64,000 nucleotides of DNA. Origin: Clostridiaceae bacterium (lineage in GTDB: Bacteria > Bacillota > Clostridia > Lachnospirales > Lachnospiraceae). A program made the translations under genes and the position numbers. Shown here one piece after another: positions 17,877 through 26,179 of the stretch. The notes under the pieces are model-generated. The model was not told the origin of the DNA, did not search any database, and was given only the letters and a program-made list of their open reading frames with translations. The DNA lies in contig CAJTGF010000019.1 in assembly GCA_910575585.1 (NCBI GenBank), positions 1-64,000 on the forward strand. Direction: 5' to 3'. Within the stretch, counting starts at the first letter, position 1. Every line of letters starts with the position of its first letter.

Positions 17877-18425
17877 TTACTGCAAACCGATTTCTTTTTC
17901 CGCAGAGGAAAAGGGGGCGGACATGTTCAGTTCTTCCACCGGTATTCTGGTCTGTGAGTGGCGCTCCGGGTCTGCAGCCTCTTCATTTGGATACCCGACT
18001 GCAAGGATATTAACCGGTTCCAGATGATCCGGCAGCCCAAATTCTCTGCATATCACGTCCGGCTTAAAATAGCATATCCAGACGGATCCAAGCTCTAATT
18101 CCGTTGCCTGCAGCATCATGTGGTCTGTCAGTATGGAAGCGTCTATGTCTGTGGTCCGCTTTTTGTCAAAGGGACGCACCCATGCCTTTTTATGGTCAGC
18201 GCAGACGATGATGGCCAGGGGTGCGCCGTAAAGGTTGGCGCCCTTTCCTATCTTTCCAAGCCCCTCCTTGCTCTGAACTGTGATCAGCCGGACGGGCTGG
18301 AGGTTGGCCGCTGTAGGCGCAACATGGGCAGCCTCCAGAATCTTTTTCAGCTTTTCTTCCTCCACCTTTTTGTCCTTGTAGCTCCGGACGGAATAACGCT
18401 TCTTTGCAATTTCGATAAAATCCAT
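17877..18425 (-). CDS. Nitroreductase-family flavoprotein
   Basis: 182 aa from ATG 18425 (AGAGAGG upstream; a TTG at 18434 is less likely). An N-terminal KRYSVRSYKDK motif and APTAANLQPVRLITVQ show FMN/NAD(P)H binding. C-terminal VNILAVGYPNEEAADPERH is typical of this family. FMN-dependent reductases of this type act on nitro compounds or quinones; substrate unknown. Divergent from an HxlR regulator at 18572, with a palindromic operator between them, so it is probably its target. Confidence 0.9.
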   Translation of the reverse strand: MDFIEIAKKRYSVRSYKDKKVEEEKLKKILEAAHVAPTAANLQPVRLITVQSKEGLGKIGKGANLYGAPLAIIVCADHKKAWVRPFDKKRTTDIDASILTDHMMLQATELELGSVWICYFKPDVICREFGLPDHLEPVNILAVGYPNEEAADPERHSQTRIPVEELNMSAPFSSAEKEIGLQ

Positions 18426-18517
18426 AATAGTCAATCCTCTCTTTCTGTTGTATACTGAATGTGTTAATTAACCGTTGTCCCCATTTTAGCAGGACGTAAG
18501 AATTCCGCAAGAATGTA

Positions 18518-18543
18518 CTTTTGGGGAAGATACTTCCCAAAAG
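18518..18543. promoter_or_regulatory. Candidate HxlR operator
   Basis: Inverted repeat CTTTTGGGGAAG-ATA-CTTCCCAAAAG between the divergent nitroreductase and HxlR genes. HxlR regulators commonly bind such dyads between themselves and a divergent oxidoreductase gene. Confidence 0.6.
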
Positions 18544-18571
18544 GGTAGTATTCAAAGATTGGAGGTATGTC

Positions 18572-18934
18572 ATGGAATTTTCAAAAGACCAGTTCAGCTG
18601 TCCCGTTGAGGCCACGCTGTTTCTGATCGGCGGGAAATACAAATCCCTTATCCTCTGGCATCTGATAGAAAAACCGCTCCACTACATGGAGCTGCAGCGC
18701 ATGATCCCCAAGGCGACGCCTAAGATGCTGTCGCAGCAATTACATGACCTGGAGGAATGCGGGATGCTTATCCGGGAAGTTATCCCGGATAAGCCGCCCA
18801 GGACGCTGTACTCTCTCACCTCATTCGGACAGAGCATCATCCCCGTACTGGATGCCATGTGCGATTGGGGCGCGGGCTTTTTGGACGGGCTGGACATCCG
18901 GCCGCCATGCAGCGCAAGAAAAGCAAGGTCTTAA
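18572..18934 (+). CDS. HxlR-family transcriptional regulator
   Basis: 120 aa from ATG 18572 (GGAGG upstream). Winged helix with the family pattern CPVEATLFLIGGKYKSLILWHL (about 11-32), MELQRMIPKATPKMLSQQLHDLEECGMLIREV and LTSFGQSIIPVLDAMCDWG. Likely senses redox or electrophile stress through the conserved N-terminal cysteine and controls the divergent nitroreductase. The last nine residues come from DNA at the junction with the following TetR frame. Confidence 0.92.
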   Translation: MEFSKDQFSCPVEATLFLIGGKYKSLILWHLIEKPLHYMELQRMIPKATPKMLSQQLHDLEECGMLIREVIPDKPPRTLYSLTSFGQSIIPVLDAMCDWGAGFLDGLDIRPPCSARKARS

Positions 18935-19496
18935 TACGGAAACTGTTGTAAAAACAGCAGCATTATTGATTGAAGAAAACGGCTATGAGAATTTAACTTT
19001 ACATAAGCTGGCATCAAAACTAAATATAAAACCCGCCTCTTTATATACTCATATCCAAGGAATTGATGAACTGTATGTATCACTGGCTAATATGGCATTA
19101 AAACAGTTAAACGGCATGATGTTAGACGCTGCAAAAGGAAAGAAACGTGGAGACGCGTTTCGGGCAGTAGCTACGGCATATTGTACATATGTAAAACAAA
19201 ACCCTGAGATGTATCGAATAATTATGAAAATCCCCCATAGTAATTCGGAAGAATTGATTAAAACAGGGCGGGCAGTCAAATCAATTTTATTTGATGTCTT
19301 GTCGCAATATACGAAAGAGAATGATAAAATCATCCTTTATTCTCGATACTATCACAGCATTTTGCATGGATTTGTTTCACTGGATCAAACTGGATTTTTT
19401 GATGACAAACCTCCTGCAGATACAAGTTTATCAGATATAATAAACAATTTTTTGAGCAACTTGAAAAAATTTAGTCAATCCATGAGGAGGAATTAA
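18924..19496 (+). CDS. TetR/AcrR-family regulator lacking its native start
   Basis: The sequence from GLNTETVVKTAALLIEENG through the TetR helix-turn-helix (LTLHKLASKLNIKPASLYTHI) to a WHG-type C-terminal domain is complete and in frame. No start codon precedes it at the usual place, because the DNA before about 18915 belongs to the HxlR gene in another frame. The frame is open upstream to ATG 18744, so a fused or coupled product is possible. I read this as a deletion joint between two regulator genes. Followed after 1 bp by the PEBP gene. Confidence 0.7.
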   Translation, partial: QGLNTETVVKTAALLIEENGYENLTLHKLASKLNIKPASLYTHIQGIDELYVSLANMALKQLNGMMLDAAKGKKRGDAFRAVATAYCTYVKQNPEMYRIIMKIPHSNSEELIKTGRAVKSILFDVLSQYTKENDKIILYSRYYHSILHGFVSLDQTGFFDDKPPADTSLSDIINNFLSNLKKFSQSMRRN

Positions 19497-19497
19497 A

Positions 19498-19962
19498 ATG
19501 GATATTTTATTCTTTGAATGTAAGGGTATGAAAGACGGAGAAATATTCCCGAAAGTAAATACAGGAAGAGGACAAGATATTTCGCCTGAATTTTTAATAA
19601 AGAATTTATCTCCATGCGCAAAAACACTCGCTATTACTCTTGAAGATATAAAGCATCCGATTTTTAAGAATTTTACACATTGGCTTATCTGGAATATCCC
19701 GGCCGGTGAAAAAATAAAGGGAGCAATTCCGGGCGGAAAAATTATTCCGAGTTTAGGAAATGCCAGACAAGGAATTGGATATGGAGTATATAAGTATGCT
19801 GGCCCAAAACCGCCAAAGGGCAAGCAGCATTTATATCGCTTTACTGTTTACGCTCTTGACAGTAAAATCGCCTTAAGATTTCCACACACAAAAAGCAATT
19901 TTATCAAAAAAGCGAAAGAACACATCATTCAGCAAGGCAGTATTATCGGTAAATTTGAGTAA
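19498..19962 (+). CDS. YbhB/YbcL-type phosphatidylethanolamine-binding-like protein (PEBP family)
   Basis: 154 aa. Motifs ISPEFLIKNLSPCAKTLAITLEDI, FTHWLIWNIPA and GYGVYKYAGPKPPKGKQHLYRF are diagnostic of bacterial PEBP/Raf-kinase-inhibitor-like proteins. These are cytoplasmic, with a conserved anion-binding pocket and poorly known function. ATG 19498 follows GAGGAGG. Probably cotranscribed with the TetR frame and a likely target of it. Confidence 0.92.
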   Translation: MDILFFECKGMKDGEIFPKVNTGRGQDISPEFLIKNLSPCAKTLAITLEDIKHPIFKNFTHWLIWNIPAGEKIKGAIPGGKIIPSLGNARQGIGYGVYKYAGPKPPKGKQHLYRFTVYALDSKIALRFPHTKSNFIKKAKEHIIQQGSIIGKFE

Positions 19963-19991
19963 AGGAATTTTGCTCCTGCAACAGATGCGGA

Positions 19992-20026
19992 GTGAGGGGA
20001 GCTTTTGGGCCCAAAAGCTTCCTCAC
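19992..20026. terminator. Convergent hairpin terminator
   Basis: GTGAGG..AGCTTTTGGGC / GCCCAAAAGCT..CCTCAC palindrome between convergent genes, overlapping the stop of the minus-strand HxlR gene. There is no T-run, so termination strength is uncertain. Confidence 0.55.
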
Positions 20027-20352
20027 ACCTGCTGACTGTTTTTCTTCTTGTATTCGGTCCCCCACGAAGACATGGCGTCCAATACAGGTTTTAGGCTGGC
20101 CCCTGTTTCCGTAAGCGTATATTCGACCCGCGGCGGTACTTCGGCATAGATTTTACGGGTAAGCAGGCCGCTGTCTTCCATTGAGCGCAAATTGGCAGTC
20201 AGCACTTTTTGTGAAATATTTCCCACCGACTTTTTTAACTCTCCAAACCGTTTTGTGCCCTCCATCAGATCCCGGATAATCAGCACCTTCCAGCGGTCGC
20301 TGATAAGCATTAACGTAGTCTCTACCGGACAGGCAGGTAAATTTTTTCCCAT
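20023..20352 (-). CDS. HxlR-family transcriptional regulator (second)
   Basis: 109 aa from ATG 20352 (GGGGGATCC upstream). Winged-helix pattern CPVETTLMLISDRWKVLIIRDL, FGELKKSVGNISQKVLTANL and VEYTLTETGASLKPVLDAM. Divergent from a broken gene at 20516, so its target may have been destroyed. The intergenic region has a GCAC-6-GTGC dyad at about 20398-20411 that could be its operator. Confidence 0.9.
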   Translation of the reverse strand: MGKNLPACPVETTLMLISDRWKVLIIRDLMEGTKRFGELKKSVGNISQKVLTANLRSMEDSGLLTRKIYAEVPPRVEYTLTETGASLKPVLDAMSSWGTEYKKKNSQQV

Positions 20353-20515
20353 CAGGATCCCCCATTTTTTCACAATTGTTTCTTTTTGGTAACTACGGCA
20401 CAATTAAGTGCTTACTTTACATTTTCTCTCTACGGATATATTGTAATCTAACAGGCGGGAAAAAACAAGCCGCAAACAAATCAAAAAAACATGAAAGAAT
20501 CAAGAGGAGGACCTT

Positions 20516-20556
20516 ATGACACAGAGCGAACGGCTTCTTTATCTGATACAATATCT
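20516..20556 (+). pseudogene. 5' fragment of a regulator gene cut by a foldback repeat
   Basis: AGGAGG then ATG 20516 encodes MTQSERLLYLIQYLL, which looks like the start of a WYL/DeoR-type winged-helix regulator. At 20557 the sequence becomes the end of the foldback repeat (CCTAACCCGG), after which stops occur. The rest of the gene is not found in the window. Confidence 0.6.
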
Positions 20557-21022
20557 CCTAACCCGGATAAACCGGAACTTTAAATTTGTTATGTTGCTGT
20601 TTAGTTGAGTGAGCAAAGGGCGGATTTAGTCGTGGGCCCGGGAGGGAAGGCAGGCTGTGTGCCGTTCGGGTTCAGATATGCCAAACATTCCGATGAGCCC
20701 AAAACGGGAACCAGTCGGGTATCATCCCTCCTGTTTCCCTGGTCTCATCCAATGTCAGTTAGTTAATAACGATATTTGTATGGTTAGATTTCATTATATG
20801 GGGTCTAACCATTTTTTGTTTTTTCAAAAACTGTTAATTTCATTCTAATCCAAGGAAGTTTTTAAATTGATTTAAAATCGTGTACAAAATCATTTCCATA
20901 CTATAGCAGGCATAGACACCTTTTGACCCCAGCATCATGACATTGATATCTGAACCCGGACGGGACATCCCTCCTTCTCTGTCTGCCCCACGACAATCCC
21001 CGCCCCAACTTTACTCACTCCA
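20557..21022 (-). repeat. Foldback repeat element, copy C (interrupted)
   Basis: The left end CCTAACCCGGATAAACCGG matches 23614 exactly, followed by one stem arm and the loop of a reverse-oriented unit up to GGTCTCATC (20741-20749). An IS remnant (20750-20945) follows, then the other side of a forward-oriented unit with a different stem arm and the shared CACGACAATCCCCGCC tail. The middle of a two-unit element appears to have been lost. Confidence 0.7.
20750..20945. mobile_element. 196-bp IS remnant or MITE in the loop of a foldback repeat
   Basis: Bounded by CAATGTCA (20750) and TGACATTG (ending 20945). An inner hairpin lies near 20775-20815 (GGTTAGA ... TCTAACC). No coding capacity. Inserted after GGTCTCATC, the same nine bases that follow the IS end at 119. 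Confidence 0.6.
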
Positions 21023-21047
21023 TGAAAAGTAACAAATTTGTAAAATA

Positions 21048-21083
21048 TGAAAAGAGGCTGACCTGTTTCATCAGCCTCTTTCT
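21048..21083 (-). terminator. Terminator of the collagen-like gene
   Basis: AAAGAGGCTGA / TCAGCCTCTTT stem followed on the minus strand by TTCATATTTT; 34 bp after the stop at 21117. Confidence 0.85.
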
Positions 21084-21116
21084 TCGCTATCCTTTCATAT
21101 TTTTCAGTCCTCTTTC

Positions 21117-23138
21117 TTAATCTATTTTCCGTATTATCAGCTTTATGGTATTGTACTGCGCGCTGCCCGAACTAACCGCCTTGATCGAAACATTGACAGG
21201 CGCGGACATCACCGGAATAACTGTCTGACCTACCAAAACCTTTGTTTCTTCCTTATTTATAAAATCGGTCTTTTCATATCCGCCCATAGCCGTCTGGCCA
21301 TCACAAATCAGCTCCAGCCCTGCGTATGAAAGTAATTCGCCTTGGGGATCACATGAACAATCTACTTTAAAAAACACCTCATAGAATCCTGTTTCTTTCA
21401 ATACAAAGTTTTCTGTACCGGGCGGACAAAAAATGGCATCCCCTTCTTGTAGCATAACAGAGCTTATCGTCAAATTCTCTCCAGATTTCCTTGTTTGAAT
21501 ACCCCCATTGCCAGTGAATACCAGATTCAGCTTAGGCGCAGGGCCGGCAGGTCCTGTCGGGCCAGTTGGACCTGCTGCTGTCACCAGCTCAAAGTCTGGT
21601 GAGGTTCCGGGAGTTCCCGCCGGAGTATCCTTCACCGCCTGATATAAAGCTCCATTATGAAATACTATTTTCCCGGCAGAGTAGGACTTACCTGGTTCAA
21701 AGGCTTCCACTCTATCCAATCCCAATCCCGCCGGACCAGCGGGACCTGTCGCTGTCACCAGCTCAAAGTCCGGTGAGGTTCCGGGAGTTCCCGCCGGGGC
21801 ATCCTTCACCGCCTGATATAAAGCCCCATTATGAAATACCATTTTCCTGGACGGATAGGATTTCCCCGGTACAAAGGCTTCCACTCTATCTAATCCCGTT
21901 CCGGTGGGACCTGCCGGGCCAGTGGGGCCTGTTGGACCGATGGGACCCGTCGGCCCTACTGCTCCTGTGGCTCCCGCAGGTCCCTGGGGGCCGGTCGGAC
22001 CCACCGCCCCTGCCGCTCCCGCAGGTCCCTGGGGGCCGGTCGGACCTACCGCTCCTGCTGCTCCCGCAGGGCCCTGGGGGCCGGTCGGACCCACCGCTCC
22101 TGCTGCTCCCGCAGGGCCCTGGGGGCCGGCTGGGCCTGTCGCTCCCGTTGCTCCCGCCGGACCTGTTGGACCCTGGGGACCCGCTGTCCCTGTCGCTCCC
22201 GCAGGGCCCTGGGGACCTGTCGGACCCGTTGGACCCTGGGGACCTGTGGCCCCTGTCGTTCCCGCAGGGCCCTGGGAACCTGCCGGACCTGTCGGACCCT
22301 GGGGACCTGTGGCCCCTGTCGTTCCCGCCGGGCCCTGGGAACCTGCCGGACCTGTCGGACCCTGGGGGCCGGCTGTCCCTGTCGCTCCCGCAGGGCCCTG
22401 GGGACCTGTGGCCCCTGTCGTTCCCGCCGGGCCCTGGGAACCTGCCGGACCTGTCGGACCCTGGGGGCCGGCTGCCCCTGTCGCTCCTGCAGGCCCCTGG
22501 GGACCCGCTGCCCCTGTCGCTCCCACTGGGCCCTGGGGACCTGTCGGGCCTGTTGGGCCTGTTGGTCCCTGGGGACCCGCTTCCCCTGTCGCCCCCGCTA
22601 ATCCCTGGGGACCCGCTTCCCCTGTTGCTCCTACTGGGCCCTGGGGACCTGTCGGGCCTGTTGGTCCTTGGGGACCCGTTGCTCCTGTCGCTCCCACCGG
22701 CCCCGCTGCTCCCGTCGCCCCCGTCGCTCCCACCGGCCCCGCTGCTCCTGTCGCCCCCGTTGCTCCCGCTGGGCCCTGGGGACCTGTCGGACCTGCTGCG
22801 GTCACTAGAAGAAAGTCCGGTGACATTCCCGGAATCCCCACCGGATTATTCCTTGCAACCTGATACATCGCCCCATTATAGAACACAATGGTTCCGTTTC
22901 TGTAAGGGGTTCCCTCCACAAATGGAAGCACGGTCTCAAGTCCGGCTCCCGCCGGCCCCCGAAAGCCTCTGGGTCCCCGGGGGCCCATGGGACCTACGCA
23001 GCAATCCCCACAGCACTGGTTTTCGCAGTACTGCGTCTGAGATAAATGGCAGCCTCCCCCATCCAGTCCTGCCGCTTCTCTGTCTGCATATTCCCAATCA
23101 TCTAAGTGTTCATACTGGTCAAATTCATCTGGAAACAT
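21117..23138 (-). CDS. Collagen-like triple-helix repeat protein (exosporium/surface type)
   Basis: 673 aa from ATG 23138 (AAAGGAG upstream). An N-terminal acidic, Cys-rich segment ([10 protein letters not shown], about 40-50) is followed by Gly-X-Y tracts dominated by [12 protein letters not shown] (about 50-70 and 115-520). Three related modules ([22 protein letters not shown] near 75; [46 protein letters not shown]) resemble small carbohydrate-binding domains (CBM5/12-like). The C-terminus (about 535-673) looks like a beta-rich trimerising BclA/C1q-like head. No signal peptide is visible, consistent with a spore-coat or exosporium protein such as BclA. High GC and repeats make copy-number change likely. 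Confidence 0.85.
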   Translation of the reverse strand: MFPDEFDQYEHLDDWEYADREAAGLDGGGCHLSQTQYCENQCCGDCCVGPMGPRGPRGFRGPAGAGLETVLPFVEGTPYRNGTIVFYNGAMYQVARNNPVGIPGMSPDFLLVTAAGPTGPQGPAGATGATGAAGPVGATGATGAAGPVGATGATGPQGPTGPTGPQGPVGATGEAGPQGLAGATGEAGPQGPTGPTGPTGPQGPVGATGAAGPQGPAGATGAAGPQGPTGPAGSQGPAGTTGATGPQGPAGATGTAGPQGPTGPAGSQGPAGTTGATGPQGPTGPAGSQGPAGTTGATGPQGPTGPTGPQGPAGATGTAGPQGPTGPAGATGATGPAGPQGPAGAAGAVGPTGPQGPAGAAGAVGPTGPQGPAGAAGAVGPTGPQGPAGATGAVGPTGPIGPTGPTGPAGPTGTGLDRVEAFVPGKSYPSRKMVFHNGALYQAVKDAPAGTPGTSPDFELVTATGPAGPAGLGLDRVEAFEPGKSYSAGKIVFHNGALYQAVKDTPAGTPGTSPDFELVTAAGPTGPTGPAGPAPKLNLVFTGNGGIQTRKSGENLTISSVMLQEGDAIFCPPGTENFVLKETGFYEVFFKVDCSCDPQGELLSYAGLELICDGQTAMGGYEKTDFINKEETKVLVGQTVIPVMSAPVNVSIKAVSSGSAQYNTIKLIIRKID

Positions 23139-23260
23139 AGTATTCTCCTTTCTCAATTCTAAGTGTGCTGAAAAACGCCTGTTCCAGATTCCATAAAAGG
23201 CACGGCCTTTATCTGGCTAAATGTTTCTTTTTAAACACATCTCAGAAAACTGTGCCATTT

Positions 23261-24580
23261 TCATATGCTTGGCTTACTATATTTTATGTCCCGAAATAAA
23301 TTTGGTTCCTCTCCTTCCAAATGCCCCACCGCTGTAAAAGAATTCATCAATTCGGGAGTGAACCCGTCATTGCTGATCCTGTAAAAATCAACGCCGGATT
23401 CCGCGGCGCTGTTGCTGTAAAACACCTCTATCACCCCATTTTCATAAAGTGAAAAGTTCGTCCTGCAGCCAAAGCTCATCTCCGGGAAAATATGAACCAC
23501 CTTCGTTCCGTCATAATCGTATAAATCATAATTCCAAGGATTAAAAACAGGATTTGATCCCCCGTTCTCTCCGTCCGCAATAATAAGCTCCTTAGTTCCG
23601 TTTCCGTCTATATCCTAACCCGGATAAACCGGAACTTTAAATTCGTTATGTTGCTGTATTGTTGAGTGAGCAATGGGCGGGGATTGTGGCGGAGCCCGGG
23701 AGGGAAGGCAGGCTGTGTGCCGTTCGGGTTCAGATATGCCAGACATTCCGATGAGCCCAAAACGGGAACCAGGAGGGGTTAGGCCCTCCTGGTTCCCTGG
23801 TCTCATCTCCATGGCATAGATTCACCCGCCCGGCACACAGCCTCCCTTCCCTCCCGGGCAAAAGCAGAATTCGCTGGCCGGGATTTGCTCACTTAAGATG
23901 GTTCCGATAGGGAACGCTGTTTCGACTCTGTAGTGAAAAGATAACTGCTTTGGCGGCAGATCCTTTTAGGTTCCCAACAACATCACCTTACTATTACTCA
24001 ACAATATACTTGAGGCCATAAAAAGAAGCTGTTTTTCGCTGCAAAGTTGAGGCAGCGTCCCCTGCCGAAACCACCTTAAGTGGGCAAACCTTAGCCAGCG
24101 AATTCTGGTTTTGCCAGGCAGAGGAGAGCTGTCCCGTCCGGGTGAATCTATGCCATGGAGATGAGACCAGGAAAGCAGGAGGGCTGATACCCGACTGATT
24201 TCCGCTTTGGGCTCATCGGAATGTTTGGCATATCTGAACCCGGACGGGACAGCTCTCCTCTGACTGGCCTCACGACACTCCCCGCCCATTGCTCACTCAA
24301 CAATACAGCAATTCCATTATTTTGCCATTTTGCGCAAGATATCGTTCTTAAGGATATAAAATGTATAGTAGATATCCTGTTTATGGGTACGGATCTCCAC
24401 ACCGATATCCTCCCCGAAACTGCTCTCATAGGTACCTGTATCCCGAAGAACCATGTAAAAATTATTTCTGACCATGGCACTATACTGAGCTAAAACACCG
24501 GAAAACACGGTCATTGATGGTTTTCCGGATTTTATAAAGCATGCCGTGGAAGAACGGAATCTTGATATTCAATTGCAAGG
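23261..24580 (-). pseudogene. VCBS/FG-GAP-like protein gene split by a foldback repeat
   Basis: 3' part 23261-23613 and 5' part 24354 to about 24580. Removing the 740-bp element and one ATAT copy joins YYTFYI directly to DGNGTKELIIADG in frame, giving a protein with a D-x-DGNGTKELI calcium-loop-like motif and ending SKPSI. The 5' end is lost at a second repeat fragment (24571). The intact family is a lipoprotein-like hypothetical protein common in Lachnospiraceae. Non-functional. Confidence 0.85.
23614..24353. repeat. Foldback repeat element, complete two-unit copy (740 bp)
   Basis: Flanked by a 4-bp direct repeat ATAT (23610-23613, 24354-24357). Consists of a reverse unit (stem arms 23694-23729 and 23824-23859, 36 nt) and a forward unit (arms 24113-24143 and 24238-24268, 31 nt) separated by a 250-bp spacer. 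The two units have different stem sequences but the same loop stems. The ends are CCTAACCCGG and, from the other side, CCTTAAGAAC. No frame of note. Confidence 0.85.
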
Positions 24581-24672
24581 CGACAGATCCTTTCAGATTC
24601 CCAACAACATCACCTTACCATTATTCAGCAATTCCATCATTTTGCCATTTTGCGCTAGAAATCGTTCTTAAG
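24571..24672 (+). repeat. Foldback repeat element, hairpin-less derivative
   Basis: The spacer motif (CCCAACAACATCACCTTAC) joins directly to the right end (TTTTGCCATTTTGCGC ... CGTTCTTAAG). This is what deletion between the direct repeats ACTCAACAATA at 23997-24007 and 24296-24306 of the complete copy would give. Confidence 0.75.
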
Positions 24673-24870
24673 AGTCTAAAACTTGATAAGTTCAACGAAA
24701 TTTTTAAGGTATAACTGCAAAGAGACTGGGTTTGTATTTTATTTTTCAGGAATTTTTCCTTACAGGTCTGCCGCATGCTTTTGATTCCATAGAGATACTG
24801 AATAAAAGGCTTATTCCTCTGGTTACATACATGGAACTTGCTTTCCCAATACTGTAGACCATGAATGACA

Positions 24871-25139
24871 TTATTGAATGACAACCCACATCCCATCACG
24901 CTTAGATCCCATACGTTCTATTTTCCTTTTTTCTGAAGACTAACAAAAGCGCGCTCAATAGTACGTTTTGTAACTCCTATCTCTGCCGCAATCACATCAG
25001 CAGTTCTATCCGAATTTTCGATTAGCAATCTCAAGGCAGCCTTTTCTGTTTTATTCAAACCGACATTTTGCATAAAAAAGAAATCCTCGAAGGAACTCCT
25101 TTTAACACAAACCAAATTGAGCAGACAATGTCTACCCAA
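24871..25139 (-). pseudogene. 3' end of a DNA-binding (HTH) protein gene, frameshifted
   Basis: A frame from about 25139 encodes LNKTEKAALRLLIENSDRTADVIAAEIGVTKRTIERAFVSLQKKGK, a helix-turn-helix as at the C-terminus of AlbA_2/RecG-like putative ATP-dependent regulators, then stops. One base further the natural ending (IERMGSKRDGMWVVIQ) continues to TAA 24871, so one A is missing in the A-rich stretch near 24922. The 5' end is also lost. Confidence 0.7.
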
Positions 25140-25209
25140 CTCGCATGATAATTCAATCTATTTAACCTTCTTAACCTTTACCAACGCATTTTCTGCGGTC
25201 TCTGCTGCC

Positions 25210-26088
25210 TCACTGCTCCCTGATAATCTCCACGGTAGACTCTCTTCCCAGCTCGATCACCCGGCCCGCGTCAATCTTCATCTGCAGATTTTTCTCATAA
25301 TCAAGAACAAACAGGCAGGAATACAGCACATCCAGCAAATAGGCAATGGAACTGTCTGTGGTAAATGTAGCAATCTTGGAATACTGCCTTTCACGGGTGC
25401 AGATGCGCAGCACGCAGTCCGCCATTTTTGACAGACTGCTTTCGCCGATATTGGTAATGAGGATAACGGGAATCTTGTGCCTTTTAAGGATTTCCGCCCC
25501 CCGGACCAAAACCGGTGTTTCTCCTGAGTAGGAAATAATAAGCGCGCAGGAAGTACGTTCCGCCATGTAGGCCTTATAGACGGTCTCTCCCTGCAGCTGG
25601 CACAGCTCCACCTTTTTCCCAATCCTTGTCATATTGTGCTGGAACTCCCTGGCCAAAATCAAATTGTTGCTGACCGCATAGACGCCCACAGAAGACGCCT
25701 TCCTCATATACAGCGTGGCTTTCTGCAGCGCGTCGTGACTGAGCAGGGACCGTGTGTCGTCAATGGCTTCCTTCCGCAGCGCAGCGATCTTTCCTGCTAT
25801 GGCCATAATGGGATCCCCTCTCTGGAAGGGCAGATTTGCGTCAATCTCCTGAAAATGGGACTGGAGATATTCCTCTTCCTTTAAGAACGCTTCCTTTAAC
25901 TCATTCCATCCCCCAAAGCCCATCTCGCGGGCGATCCGCACCAGGGTGGACGGGGAGGCAAATGCGCCCCGGGCGATCTCCTTGGTAGTCATGTCCTTTA
26001 TACCCTGTTTCCTGTCAAGAATAAAATCTACAATAGCCCGTTCGCTGTTGGAAAAATCACCTTCCTCCAGCCGTTCTCTGATCAGCAT
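25210..26088 (-). CDS. RpiR/MurR-family transcriptional regulator with SIS domain
   Basis: 292 aa. N-terminal helix-turn-helix (IARGAFASPSTLVRIAREMGFGGWNELKEAF, about 40-70) and C-terminal SIS sugar-isomerase fold (VGVYAVSNNLILAREFQHNMTRIG ... ALIISYSGETPVLV ... PVILITN, about 130-225) that binds a phosphosugar. Controls sugar catabolism genes in related systems. No obvious sugar operon is adjacent, so its targets are unknown. Start ATG 26088 has a weak ribosome site. Confidence 0.9.
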   Translation of the reverse strand: MLIRERLEEGDFSNSERAIVDFILDRKQGIKDMTTKEIARGAFASPSTLVRIAREMGFGGWNELKEAFLKEEEYLQSHFQEIDANLPFQRGDPIMAIAGKIAALRKEAIDDTRSLLSHDALQKATLYMRKASSVGVYAVSNNLILAREFQHNMTRIGKKVELCQLQGETVYKAYMAERTSCALIISYSGETPVLVRGAEILKRHKIPVILITNIGESSLSKMADCVLRICTRERQYSKIATFTTDSSIAYLLDVLYSCLFVLDYEKNLQMKIDAGRVIELGRESTVEIIREQ

Positions 26089-26179
26089 AAGCGGTCACTC
26101 CTGTTTTCTGATATTTATTCTATTGTATCATTTATCCCAAAAAATCATAGCTTTTTGATGACAATGTTTCGTTATCTGC

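Noticed and set aside
21900-22820. Dense short DNA repeats that could look like a CRISPR array
   Set aside because: The periodicity is 9 bp and multiples, encoding Gly-X-Y triplets. There are no constant-length spacers and no cas genes.
21566-23140. Long plus-strand frames rich in Pro/Leu/Ser and Pro/Val/Ala repeats
   Set aside because: They are antisense translations of the Gly-X-Y repeats of the collagen-like gene; no ribosome sites or family resemblance.
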